This document shows, piece after piece, positions 40,801 to 51,869 of a stretch of 64,000 nucleotides of DNA (the first letter of the stretch is position 1; each line of letters opens with the position of its first letter). Below the pieces are notes generated by a model. It did not search any database and was not told where the DNA came from. It saw nothing but the letters and a program-made list of their open reading frames with translations. Location of the stretch: positions 30,579,542 to 30,643,541 of the forward strand of contig OX388305.1 in assembly GCA_947579605.1 (NCBI GenBank), read 5' to 3'. The stretch is from Athripsodes cinereus (Eukaryota > Arthropoda > Insecta > Trichoptera > Leptoceridae). The position numbers and the translations under genes were made by a program.

Positions 40801-40840
40801 GCAAAGGAAATTTAAAGAGAATAATAATAATAATAATATT
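37814..40840 (+). mobile_element. Jockey-like non-LTR retrotransposon (LINE), 5'-truncated, long intact ORF2
   Basis: The element has an ORF2, a short 3' UTR containing GGCCTAAAGCTGTAATGATG (about 40780-40800) and an (AAT)n tail at about 40821-40840. No ORF1 was recognised upstream of the frame, which opens just after an in-frame TAA at 37811-37813, so the copy seems 5'-truncated near the start of the endonuclease. The same 3' UTR motif recurs at 10340-10365 and, reversed, near 48085-48110, so this family has at least three copies here. I could not identify a target-site duplication. Confidence 0.85.
37901..40702 (+). CDS. LINE ORF2: apurinic endonuclease + reverse transcriptase
   Basis: 933 codons are counted from a GTG at 37901, but the frame is open from 37814 and the protein homology (YRIDILYANVRGLNSKT) starts before the GTG, so the true start is unknown. 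Endonuclease motifs: LLTETWL (Glu about 27), GGGVALAV, VGDFNF (Asp about 134), and a His-Pro near residue 198 in PEDPAHPTL. Reverse transcriptase: TDFEKAFD (Asp about 568), GVPQGSNLGP (624-633), FADD (655-658). The C-terminal tail MNSPANRAMVFFNLL resembles Jockey-type ends. The protein acts in target-primed reverse transcription (family knowledge). No internal stop or frameshift over 2.8 kb indicates a young copy. Clade assignment to the Jockey superfamily is moderately sure. Confidence 0.9.
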   Translation: MRGLNSKTALFSNNVLAQNMDLILLTETWLSSSVNDAELFDSRYVVFRKDRESRGGGVALAVRTTNLCYAKRLTFMESSGEDLWVKVVLKRYSLLICVVYFPPRSSEDAYSIFYDKIENHANVLGEKDVLIVGDFNFHSSRSSKSENSYFVNRFKLNQYNFILNDKQRMLDMVYSNAQPSRISVNRHDVPLVPEDPAHPTLIINLCLNNCHNAILNDEISADVDRSPRWNFNYKCMHLFNNFLADACWSDVFSAKDVNTALDLLYAKLYDIFDNCFKVNNQTNRGKYPIWFNGALKRTIERKHLMHKLWKSNGSPQAYDKFKELRSLVKKMINDAHNKFVDEAEKNIANEPKKFWNFIKSKSKSDFEPLSYTLNDVSFMGGENIAGAFASFFSSVYRDDVPVLNVDDASSSSVANQHLNITSFTLSDVTDAFSRLKPKYAAGPDEIPPFVIKGGQFYLCEVLLFIFNLSISSGIFPEKWKTTRVKPIYKKGDRSNIENYRPVAILSAPAKLFEIMLHKIIYFNCNSYLVDEQHGFRKGKSTTTNQLCFVSYISQSLDDSQQIDVIYTDFEKAFDRVDHDVLLMKLGTFGFSGGLLKWFASYFQNRKQFVSYNRSRSSEYFAKSGVPQGSNLGPLLFTLFINDIGQFIEHSKYLMFADDLKLFRCISDVDDAHLLQKDVDSIMQWSNTNKLGFSIKKCNAMSYTRNHNKVIFNYHMAGSILLRIQDTKDLGVTYTTDLNFSVHINNITEKAFRTLGFVLRNSKYFQNESTLRTLYDSMVRSILESNSIVWNPHESRYTLMLEKVQKKFLRHLYYRTYGYYPFLYPSLFVAGCLSYDTLERRRTFFLLKHFFKLLNGIIHNPMILTELSFYVPHSYNRSRGHLLFYPTHGRTNLAMNSPANRAMVFFNLLAQNCDIFFLSYREFVALIESTNILW

Positions 40841-41515
40841 AACTATTATTATTATTATTATCATCTACCCTCACATCTTAATTCATCATCATCATCTTCA
40901 TCGTCTCTGTCAGTTCCTCAATTCTGAAGATCGTGATCATTATATTTCTTTCTACCAATCAACCTTCTTCATATTGAACGGTTCTCTGCCGTGTGCAGAA
41001 CTCAGCCCTTTTCACTGCCCCAGTCATTATAGATCTCTCCATGTTGTTAGGCTCCCTTCTCGCAATCTCAATTAATCAATCGTTTCTATTTATGCCGTTA
41101 GCACACCTCCGCGGCGGAATCGAGAAAGCGGCGCCGCTTAAATCTGTCAGTTCGTGTGCGTCGTACGCAAGAGCGAGATGGCATGCTCAAATACATACTG
41201 TTTTCTATACATCTATCTCTTTCTAGCACCGTTTCGCCATAGATTACGAAATAAGCATTCACATCTCCGCCTGTTTTTTCGCAGTCTCTGATGTTTCGCT
41301 TTTGTGCCGCTTTTGTATTTGTACAATTCGACAGATTTTTGGAGCGAAACCATGACCAAACGTCGAAATAGCGTGGGTCTGCGCTTAAGTGAAGTAAGAT
41401 TCTCTCTATCTATATCATCATGAAATTTCCCACATATGGGGCAGTCACTAAAAACATAATAGTCGTCCTCTCCGTGCCAATATCCACATGCCGTTATTCT
41501 ACTGATTACTACACT

Positions 41516-42188
41516 ATCTATACCATCACGGCATCTCTCACAAGTTTATTACATGCAGTTGGTCTACTGACTATCCCACTTAATCTATCTATACCATCAC
41601 GGCTTTCCCACAATGTTTATTACATGCAGTTGGTCTACTGACTATCCCACTTTATCTATCTATACCATCACGGCTTTCCCACAAGTTTATTACATGCAGT
41701 TGGTCTACTGACTATCCCACTTCATCTATCTATACCATCACGGCTTTCCCACAATGTTTATTACATGCAGTTGGTCTACTGACTACCCCACTTTATCTAT
41801 CTATACCATCACGGCTTTCCCACAATGTTTATTACATGCAGTTGGTCTACTGACTACCCCACTTTATCTATCTATACCATCACGGCTTTCCCACAATGTT
41901 TATTATATGCAGTTGGTCTACTGACTATCCTACTTTATCTATCTATACCATCACGGCTTTCCCACAAGTTTATTACATGCAGTTGGTCTACTGACTACCC
42001 CACTTTATCTATCTATACCATCACGGCTTTCCCACAAGTTTATTACATGCATTTGGTCTACTGACTATCCCACTTTATATATCTATACCATCACGGCTTT
42101 CCCACAAGTTTATTACATGCAGTTGGTCTACTGACTACCCCACTTTATCTATCTATACCATCACGGCTTTCCCACAAGTTTATTACAT
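41516..42188 (+). repeat. Satellite array, left arm (about 9.5 monomers of 70-71 bp)
   Basis: Ten copies of TACCATCACGGC start at 41521, 41592, 41663, 41733, 41804, 41875, 41946, 42016, 42086 and 42156, giving steps of 70 or 71 bp. Each monomer runs TACCATCACGGCTTTCCCAC..., then a TTACATGCAGTTGGTCTAC segment, then TATCTATC. The first monomer is the most divergent (GGCATCTCTCAC). Small differences (CAAGTTTATT versus CAATGTTTATT) are shared by sets of neighbours, as expected from local unequal exchange. Confidence 0.97.
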
Positions 42189-43145
42189 AGTCACCAACTG
42201 CATGTAATAAACTTGTGGGAAAGCCGTGATGGTATAGATAGATAAAGTGGTATAGTCAGTTGACCAACTGCATTTAATATGCTTGTGGGAGATGTCGTGA
42301 TGGTATAGATAGATAGTGGGGTAGTCAGTAGACCAACTGTAATAAACTTGTGGGAAAGCCGTGATGGTATAGATAGATAAAGTGGGATAGTCAGTAGACC
42401 AACTGCATGTAATAAACTTGTGGGAAAGCCGTGATGGTATAGATAGATAAAGTGGGATAGTCAGTTGACCAACTGCATGTAATATGCTTGTGGGAGATGT
42501 TGTGATGGTATAGATAGATAGTGGGGTAGTCAGTAGACCAACTGTAATAAACTTGTGGGAAAGCCGTGATGGTATAGATAGATAAAGTGGGATAGTCAGT
42601 AGACCAACTGCATGTAATAAACTTGTGGGAAAGCCGTGATGGTATAGATAGATAAAGTGGGATAGTCAGTTGACCAACTGCATGTAATATGCTTGTGGGA
42701 GATGTCGTGATGGTATAGATAGATAGTGGGGTAGTCAGTAGACCAACTGTAATAAACTTGTGGGAAAGCCGTGATGGTATAGATAGATAAAGTGGGATAG
42801 TCAGTAGACCAACTGCATGTAATAAACTTGTGGGAAAGCCGTGATGGTATAGATAGATAAAGTGGGATAGTCAGTTGACCAACTGCATGTAATATGCTTG
42901 TGGGAGATGTCGTGATGGTATAGATAGATAGTGGGGTAGTCAGTAGACCAACTGTAATAAACTTGTGGGAAAGCCGTGATGGTATAGATAGATAAAGTGG
43001 GATAGTCAGTAGACCAACTGCATGTAATAAACTTGTGGGAAAGCCGTGATGGTATAGATAGATAAAGTGGGATAGTCAGTTGACCAACTGCATGTAATAT
43101 GCTTGTGGGAGATGTCGTGATGGTATAGATAGATAGTGGGGTAGT
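42189..43145 (-). repeat. Satellite array, right arm, inverted, with a 205-bp higher-order repeat
   Basis: The same monomer lies in reverse orientation. GTGATGGTA occurs at 42226, 42297, 42361, 42431, 42502, 42566, 42636, 42707, 42771, 42841, 42912, 42976, 43046 and 43117. From 42297 the steps are 64, 70, 71, repeated four times, a strict 205-bp higher-order period. One monomer type has GAGATGTCGTGATGG and AATATGCTTG in place of GAAAGCCGTGATGG and AATAAACTTG; it resembles the first monomer of the left arm. The arms meet at about 42189-42201 with only some 13 bp between mirrored sequences. Confidence 0.97.
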
Positions 43146-44424
43146 TACTTTGGAATATGCAATTTAGTTCCACTAATTTCACACTACTGCGTACGTAATA
43201 GTGTTTATTCGGTATCACGATTTCGCTGTTCGCGTTCCGCGCAAGTGTACTAGCTAAAAGCGGTTTCGCTACAACGACTCCGCTCAGCGGTTTCGCTTTC
43301 GCTATTTCGCGGCGGAGGTGTGCTAAAGCCCTTAATAATTAACAACAAATAGGGATTTTTTCATCATTATATAGATTCTTAAAGGAGGAATAATAGGGGA
43401 ATAAAATTGCTAAATTAATATACATATACCTATTATTAATTTCATTGCAATTACTGTTTCAGGTTCAGTAATTGTAATTCTTTATTAAGTGCCATTACTC
43501 TATAAATAAAATCCAATTTAGACCTACAAATATAATTTACTGGAAATGCATCCACAAACACCTTACGGTATGAAAATGAATTATAAGTGTCCGTAACATG
43601 CGGTTTGTATTATTTTATTCCGTCATAAAGATGAAGGAACAGACGAAACCATTAACGATTACACGGTATCCAATACCATCAATTTAAGTCGGAAGCATTA
43701 AAAATATTATTATTTAAAGGGGTACTAAAGGTTTCGCAATAAAATAGACAACAGTGGCCTTGGGCTTCTTCACCTACTACTACATATAGATACAGTTTTA
43801 AATTGTTATTTGCAGAAATTCAAAACGAAACAAGTGTACTGAATAGAATACCTGTTACGAGTACATACATCGATATTAAATGCAACGTTTTATTTATTTA
43901 GATTTTTATAAATATGGTTACACATGGATTAAATACCTACAGTTTTATCTATGACAAGGTTTTAGTTATCTTACGAGGAATGAAAATGTAAAATATTTAG
44001 GTAATAATAAACTTTTATGATTAACGGCAAAATACTCGTTCTTAATAATTTTATTTTTATCGTCGGCTAAAAACAAAACATCGACACTTGACCGAAGGAG
44101 CTTTAGCTGATATCGGATAAGGAGTCATTAGAAGGATCATTAAGAAACCTTTTTGCATAAAAATATAAAGGGTTTGAGTGATGTTCGTTTATTGGCAGTT
44201 GATTGGATGTGTCGCTCAAGGGATAGGAACTAATGGCCAGTAATATCCTTGCGGAATACTTCAATAATCTTAATTTTAACAGCTATTTGCAACCTTGCGA
44301 GAAATGAGAGTTTCGTGTAACATTGATTATATGTTAAGTTATTTAAAAGCAATAAATATAACATGCTTTACATAAAATTATTGAAGAGTTGGTATACTTT
44401 TTGTACCTATTAGAAAAGTGTTTA

Positions 44425-44425
44425 C

Positions 44426-44456
<31 letters not shown>
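44425..44456. repeat. (TTTA)n microsatellite
   Basis: About eight tandem TTTA/TATT units in an otherwise featureless part of the intron. Confidence 0.9.
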
Positions 44457-46387
44457 CTCACAATTATACGCCAACAGGCACAACATACATAAGAAAATAA
44501 AGAAAAAAAATTGGTTGATATATATATGACTTTTAATTTTGTAATAAAGCTTCTCATGATAAATATTGATGTGGGTATGTCAATTAGACAAACATTGTCA
44601 AACCATCAAATCAAATGATTTATTAAATCTAATGAATTATTTATTCATGTTAGATAAAATATTTTAGTGAAAGAAAATGTCTAAGAAATGTAATAAATTT
44701 ATTTAGTGGAACAACCCTTTTCGATTATCTTCTAATATCATGACATTCATTTCTTTCTAAACACCCTTAATGACCAAAGCTTACAAGAAAAACAACAGCT
44801 ACAAAAAAAACATGAAATAAAAAAGTAATATCCCGCATAAGAACCGATAATGTAGGATATCAGGTTCTCAAACCCGAGAGCTTCAACAAATCGTTCCTTT
44901 TTTTCACCATCTGTACAGGTGTTAATTTAGTAAATATATAATTAGCCTTAAATTAGCTTCGCCAAATGGGCCTGAACAGCTTTAGCCCGCCGGTCAAAAC
45001 ATAAATCATTGAATGGCGAGATTGTACAGCGAATATGTATCGGTAGAAGAAATGATGGACTCGATATTAAACCGCTTAAGTCATTTCTTGGAAAAAATAT
45101 TAATGTGTCCTTATAAAAAATATTAATGTAACACTATTCGCTATTTGTTATTTGTATTTAAGAAATGGGACATTTTTTTTTTTAATATATTGTGAATAAA
45201 AATATGTTAATTGAACGCTACTATTAGTACATCGGAATAAAAGTCTCTTGATTTAAAAAAGTACCTATATTTTATTATAATATTTTAATGTCTTTTATAA
45301 TATTAAAGCAATAAAATAAATGTGAGATGCTTCATGCTTTGCTATGTTAAAAAAGTACCTACTCGTAACAGATATCTTCCACGAGTTGTTTTACGAGACG
45401 ATAATATACCAAAACTGTAATCAATCATGTTAGCCGTTGTAAAAGAAAAAACAACTAATCCATATTTATATAAAATTTAACTTGGATTGTTTGTTAGATG
45501 AGGTAGGGATATTATATTCATGTAGGTACACACGAAGGATCTTTACTTTACAGGGGCGGTGCCAGCAACAATAATCCATCTTCCACATATCTGACATTTC
45601 TTTCAACTTTAACTCCACGTATTACAAACTTCAAATATAGCTCTGCAATATGGAATAATATGAGCCTACCTAAATTTTAATGAAGGGCTTTATAAATAAA
45701 AAAAATATGAATTCAGCATTTTTTAGATTTTATTTTTGTTCTGCAAAATATGCAAATGTTTCACGGTAAATCTAATACAAAATGTATTATTGAAGATAAA
45801 CAATTAAACTGGCAATATTGAAACCGTCCTTGTTAACACAATATTAACTTTCTTTATTTTTATACAAAATTTGAAAGGTTAAAAAAGTAGATGAATTTTG
45901 ATTTATTTTAAAATCATATTTTTTTTATCCATTTGTCATTCTGGAGCAATAGATTAAATGGTAAACTTCTCAGCCGGCTGATTGCATTATGAAGAGTGTT
46001 CAACTCACAATGTGCAACCAAACAATCCCATACGACAAGAAGCCTAAGTATTAACTTAAACGATATATTTAAGTTAACAAAATTTATTATTTTTACTCAT
46101 TTTTCGGTACTTCAAGAAACTGAATTTCAAAAATGTATACTTATATATTATTGACTCTAGGCACTTGCGTCATTTATTGTGATTCTAAAGGCACCCCCCT
46201 CTAGAGGCCTCCTCGTAGTATTGGTGTAATATTTTTTCATTACATGGTTAATAGTTTAGTGTAGCATTGATACATTTGGATTATTAAATTATAGACAATG
46301 CCTTATGAGTGTAACTTTATGATTGATGCTTATATAAATACACACCATTTTAGAGACGAAAATTATATCATTAACAAACACATCGAC

Positions 46388-46850
46388 TTCTTCTTCTTCT
46401 TCGATGGCCCTACAGCTCATATCGAGCCTTGACCTCTATCAGCCCTCGCCTTCTTCAGCCACCTTCCAGTCTATGACCTGTAGTAGTTGGTTTGCGTCTT
46501 TCCTCACTTCATCCTCCCATCTCAACCTAGGTCTGCCAACTCTTCTTTTCCCACCCGGATGTCCCTCAAGGATCCTTTTAGGTACCCGTGAAGACGGCAT
46601 ACTCTGCACATGTTCGGCCCATCTTAGCCTGTTAATTTTTGCATGTACAGAAAGTATGGGAGACTTATAGATGTTATACAGCTCTTCGTTGAATCTTATT
46701 CTCCAGGTTTCGCCATCATTCACGGGTCTCAAGATTTTCTTTAGCATTCTCTTCTCAAATCTATCCAGCTCTTCTGCAGACTTTGCTGTCATCGTCCTTG
46801 CTTCACACCCATAAGTCACTATTATCTTAGTTATAGTTTTGTACAGGGTA
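46388..46850 (-). pseudogene. RTE-like LINE, 5'-truncated C-terminal fragment with (GAA)n tail
   Basis: The minus-strand frame (46819 to 46439) reads YGCEARTMT, RFEKRMLKKILRPV, ETWRIRFNEELY, NRLRWAEHVQSMP and GRPRLRWEDEVRKDANQLL, the standard end of RTE-type reverse transcriptases. The stop is near 46439; a short UTR and a (GAA)n tail (plus strand TTCTTCTTC at 46388-46402) follow. There are no breaks in this part, so it is fairly young. Confidence 0.85.
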
Positions 46851-48054
46851 ATTTATCTTTTCCAGTGGACACTTTTGGACTTATGTAAGTACTAATAGAA
46901 GAGAAAAAAAACATATCGATATTCAGTGGCAAATTTGATTATACGGGTATTACCACTCGACATATATTTTTCATAGTAAACATGCATTAAGGAATGAAAG
47001 TATACCTAACATTAAGAAATATCGTTTATGGATAATCGTTAAATTCACATTGCAGAAACGCATTTAGTATCATATCACAAAATTGTATCAATATATTTGT
47101 CAAACTTGCATGTAAGCAAATCGTGCTGAATCAAATATGCTACCTTAGTTAATTTACACATAAATAACTCAAAATTATTATATTTTTTAACAATCAAATT
47201 CTTTATTAGCGTTATATCTTGTCGATGTAATTTCCATCCCTAATCACATGGTATTGGTTTGGTTAGAAGATAATGTTAGATTAAATTGGATACCATCATA
47301 ATCTCGATGATTCTGTTAATAATAACATTGTGATCGGTTGAAATTAATGTTATTGTTTTAATCTATTCTTTGATGTGTCGATTCGTTTATATTCTTGTTT
47401 GATGTAACCCGCCGTGGGTCGTGAATAAAGAGGTGTGTTAATAAAATGATAATATGATTTATGTAATGTTTTTTATAATACTAATTTTTATTAGAATATC
47501 ATTATATGAGTATTGATCGATTCGTGGATCGATATTTAGATATGGCTGGAATTTAATATATTTCAATCCTCACATTATCATGAAAGAATCTTCATCATGT
47601 TAGATATATATGTATAATTTGAAAGTTCTAAGAATCCATTCCAGAATGTGTCTAAAATTTTAAATCATATCTTTAAGGATGTATTTTTCTACTATTTTCT
47701 TAGGGTATAGGTACTCCGTCATTATTAAAAGGGAAATGCAATAATTTGGAGTGCAAGCGCATGTAACAATTATAACAAGTTGAGTTTTTAATAATAGATT
47801 ACAGTAGTAATTATTCATTATTGTAATTACACAAGTTGGCAGTTCATTATTTTATAGGTGGGTATATTTCCACATACCTGTATTATCTATTACAACTTAT
47901 ACACACGAAGCCACATCAGGCGATACAAACATTGAATCACAACGCTGTATCGCATAGGTTAGACGCGAAACCCATCTAATTGTAGACATAAAGCCTTATG
48001 TGGTGATTTTCAAATATGAGTTATAAGTTATTCTTATTATATATACATAACTGA

Positions 48055-48350
48055 CAATAAGACAAATCTTACAAGGATCATTACAGCTGAAGGCCAATGC
48101 GATCCCAGAAGAAAACCCTAAACGATATCCAAACGATAACACAACTACAATATATCCTCGATTTTTCTTATAAATTCTGCAAACGTCACGTTAAAGATAT
48201 CAACTTCTCCAGCCAGACCATTAAACATTTGAATAGCTCTTCCCACTGGGGAGTTTGACATTATGTTTGTTCGGCTTTGAGACTGGTAAAAAAAATCGTG
48301 ATGCCGAGAACGTCCATATGCATCGGGAACTTGTATGTATATTGAAATTT
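48055..48350 (-). pseudogene. Jockey-like LINE C-terminal fragment
   Basis: The minus strand reads VPDAYGRSR, then MSNSPVGRAIQMFNGLAGEV and DIF, to a stop, matching the tail of the LINE at 37901 (VPHSYNRSRG, NSPANRAMVFFNLL, DIF). The 3' UTR word GGCCTTCAGCTGTAATGATC follows. Only the last 90 codons or so survive. Confidence 0.8.
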
Positions 48351-50194
48351 TCCAGTATTATTGGATTAAATATGATTATATTCTGTTTTAATTTGTACAT
48401 TTTCATGTCCAGTTTTGAACATGCTCCTAAACTATTATTTTCTTAGCGTGTTTTTCTAATTCAATTTTATATATTTGTAATAACACAGACACTAAAACAC
48501 TAATTATTTCCATTGGTCTGACAGCACCATGATATTTACAGTATTATTGAATAAAATCTGACATCCATTCACGCTATTTACTGTATTTCATACGAGAATA
48601 CTTCACACATATTAATATGATCTTTAGAAATTATAGCCCATGTTTTATTCTATATGAGATATTTATTATTTTCTTTGACGTTACTTAAGTGAAATTAAAT
48701 GCAATTCGTATCGTATGTTCTTTATGTTCTATTATTATGAGTATGTCACGTGGAAGACATGATTCTCTAGGTTTAATAGTAAATTATATATTAATTAAGA
48801 TATTCAGCCACGATACATGCTACGAATTTCGTCCTTCCTTACGTTTTACTGTACAAAAAGAAATAAACAAAATATTATTTTATTAAAAAAATTATGCTTT
48901 AAAATCATAGAAAGAGTATTATAACTCAATAAAATTAAAAAAAAATTATCATGACAAATATTGTAATATGTTTCTCAGTAATATTTAGTTGCATGATTTA
49001 CGTACATAATTTGAAGGTGGTATTCTGCTATTTCCTAATTGTTGAATAGATTTATCCGATACCTGTTATCATTTTAGAGTTAAAATCAATTTGAAATATT
49101 TTTATAGATCAAGTATGTTATTCCATTTCTAGGTATGTATATAACGAACTACTGATGAGTTTCTAAGTAAAGGGATAATGTTATGACAACGATATTATAT
49201 TATCGTATAATCACAAGAATAAAGGGTAATATACTTTGTGGACGATAATAATTCTGGTCGTATTATAAAGTTAGATGATATAATAATAAAAAAAAAAATA
49301 TAATAAATTGATGTTCACACGTTGGCCACCCCTAACACTGCCTCACGCGATGTATTATATTATTATAGTACCTCCATAACCATCATCATCAACATCATAT
49401 CATCGACACCAACACCTTCCAATGGCAAATTACAGGGCGGCAAGTCGATGCTTTTCTTATATTTCACAATACATACATAATATGACTTACTACTACCACC
49501 ACTACTACTACTGCTGCAAAACTTAATATACATACAAATATATATTCATCTCTTTTCAACACACTTTTTGACTGCATATAATAAAATTCAATATCTCTGT
49601 CTCACTAGCTATGCTTTGAGATTATATTATTGTTATTATTATTTGGTGGGATTTACTACTATTTATGTTTATGTACAGATATTAAATTCTACGTATCTGT
49701 CAGTAATACCGCCGGTAATACTATTTTGCTATAATGAATACAGAGTTAATATGTTATTTTATCATGCACATGCATATAAAGTGCTGCAATAAAATAACAA
49801 AGCTCTTATAATGACTAATTAAAAGGATTGCTTATTTTTTATGAACACGGGTTCATTGAGATTGCTGATGTTCTTCTGTTTCATAAAGCATTTTCATCTC
49901 ATAATTATGTTTATGAAGTTATTTAACATAGATTTATTAACCTTTTGCAGTACAATACTTGAAGTTATAAAGATCAAAATTCTATTATTTCGACTATAAT
50001 TTAATACTGCGTGATAAGTTAGAAACAATTATCATAAATAAATTCTTCATATTACTCACTTAGTTTTTGACAATTTTCTTTTTTTTTACTACTGCCCCTG
50101 AATATTGAAATCCAACCATTATTTTCTTTGTTGATTAACATGAATTTTTTTCTTAGATATAACTCGAACAATCTTAGATATATCAATAGATATT

Positions 50195-50355
50195 TCTTAG
50201 ATATATCTCGTTTCAAGAACCAACTGAAGACTTATCTATTCAAGAAATCTCACGGAATAATCCAGGCACAACCTTAGTTAGCAAAGAGCGCCCTTGAGGT
50301 GGATTTTTTTTCACAAAACGGCGCTTTACAAATCATCCAAATAATAATAATAATC
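50195..50355 (+). repeat. CR1/L2-type LINE 3' end with (AAT)n tail
   Basis: FKNQLKTYLFKKSHGII followed by a stop is the typical last segment of a CR1/L2 reverse transcriptase. A UTR with GGCGCTTTACAAATCATCC and then (AAT)n (about 50341-50353) follow. It resembles the end of the fragment at 30438. Confidence 0.7.
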
Positions 50356-51085
50356 TCATCTTAATAATATTATTACCTTTATATAAAAATAATGTAATGA
50401 ATGTTATAAATTTATTAAACCTTTATTTTATATTCAATAATGTAGGATCAGAATTACATAGAATCACATACTAATCCATTATAAACCAGTTAAAATCTAA
50501 ATTTTTATGCATATTAGGTACTATTAAACGTCATTGATTTTTAAAGGTGAGAACAAAATAAAATTGAAACAATAATGTACATTTATAATATGTGGGATTG
50601 TTATTAATTTATAATGTATTGTAATAGTAATCATAAGCGGCGGTAGGCGATATAAATAATAACATCTAATACTAGGTGTTATAATGATTTCAAATGATTA
50701 TTACTAGTTTAAAATGTTCGGGTGCCGACATTATTAAAGAGTAGAAAACTAAAATATTCACCGACACACAACATATTACATATTACATGCTATACACTTT
50801 ACTCTTCCATATTATTAACTCAAATATTATGATCTATGTATAGACTGTCTCTATCACCGATATAAGGTCGGCTTCATCTTCTTATTAAATCTGGTGGCAA
50901 TATTATTATTAAATTTACATTTTCTTGCTTTATTAGTACAATTGTAAAATACTGTATTAGTATATTTATTTTGCCCCAATTTTTAAACATTAATGACTAC
51001 TTTTCGTGTCTACTTTTATGTCTTCTATAAAAATACTTCACTTTGTTTTAAACGAACTTCATTCGCTTTTAATTTTTCGTTTGAG

Positions 51086-51229
51086 TTCGTCGGCAGCCCG
51101 GAGATAGAGTCTCGGCTTTTTGATCAAGGGGTCTGTGGTTCGATACCAGGTAGCTTACTGTAAAAGGTGTATAAGGTTGTATTTGGGTTTATAACAAACA
51201 AAACCCAGATATATCTTTAAAAAAAATCA
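51086..51229 (+). repeat. tRNA-derived SINE, copy 2
   Basis: GAGTTCGTCGGCAGCCCGG (box A region), GGTTCGATACC (box B), body CTTACTGTAAAAGGTGTATAAGG, end AAACCCAGATATATCTTTA8. It lacks about 30 bp of the body present in the other copies just after box B. Confidence 0.75.
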
Positions 51230-51595
51230 TTATATTCAAGTTGGGCTAGATTTGTAATCAATGAATAGCTTTAGTTTGTGTCACAATAAAAAAGGAAATA
51301 AAATAAAATCTCTTCAATGCATATTCTTAAGACTTATACATCGAAATTACAAGAGTTTCGTGATATTATTTATATTATAGAATTCATATTAAGATGTCTA
51401 CACAAGATGTATACACAACGCGCATAATACTTTCAACAATAATTAAGCCCTTAAAGTGAAGTTATTAATAAACTTTTTATTGATGCCAATAAAATACAAT
51501 TCGTTATGATACAAATAATACATGACGACAATATGCACTACATTAGCCTTTTGTCGGTTACTCATTTACGGCGTACAGACAGCTGGATGCGAACG

Positions 51596-51784
51596 TCAAT
51601 CATCAAACAAAAATCTTAAATCTTTCGGCGACAATTCGAAGAAGCATTCTCCAAAGAAATATTCGAATTAATGCCTTCGTTACCCATCCATGAGACGTAA
51701 CGAAGGGATTATTTCGAATATTTCTTTGGAGAATGCTTCTTCGAATTGTCGCCGAAAGATTTGAGATTTTTGCTTGATGCTTGA
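51596..51784. repeat. Long foldback: 82-bp inverted repeat, 13-15 nt loop
   Basis: 51601-51682 and 51698-51779 are reverse complements with four mismatches in 82 positions; one more pair closes the loop side and four more pair outside after a mismatch. There is no ORF. It lies in the T-box intron, sense strand unknown. It may be a palindromic MITE or a hairpin-RNA source. Confidence 0.95.
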
Positions 51785-51869
51785 AAAGTAGGTATGTATG
51801 TAGTTATATTCTATTGAAATTTTGTATAATGATTTAACAATTTATATACCATAGACATATAAATTGTTA

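Larger units (their letters stand above)
41098..43326. mobile_element. Non-autonomous DNA transposon with terminal inverted repeats, filled by a palindromic satellite
   Basis: The ends are inverted repeats: 41098-41120 begins TTAGCACACCTCCGC, and the reverse complement of 43304-43326 begins the same way, with 21 of 23 positions matching. Subterminal zones on both sides are rich in TTTCGC/GCGAAA words (41228-41330 and 43215-43316), the kind of repeated motif that transposases bind in hAT elements (family knowledge). There is no transposase ORF. Between the ends lie two opposed satellite arrays. A clean target-site duplication is not evident; GCCGTT (left) and GCCCTT (right) are similar but not identical. 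The superfamily is therefore uncertain. Confidence 0.7.

Noticed and set aside
41516..43145. CRISPR-like regular repeats
   Set aside because: Repeats are contiguous 70-71 bp monomers without unique spacers, in two opposed orientations, in a eukaryotic intron. It is a satellite.
45549..46205. hAT MITE from CAGGGGCGGTGCC to GGCACCCCCCTCT
   Set aside because: Only about 10 of 13 end positions match and no target duplication is seen. It is possible but too weak to list.
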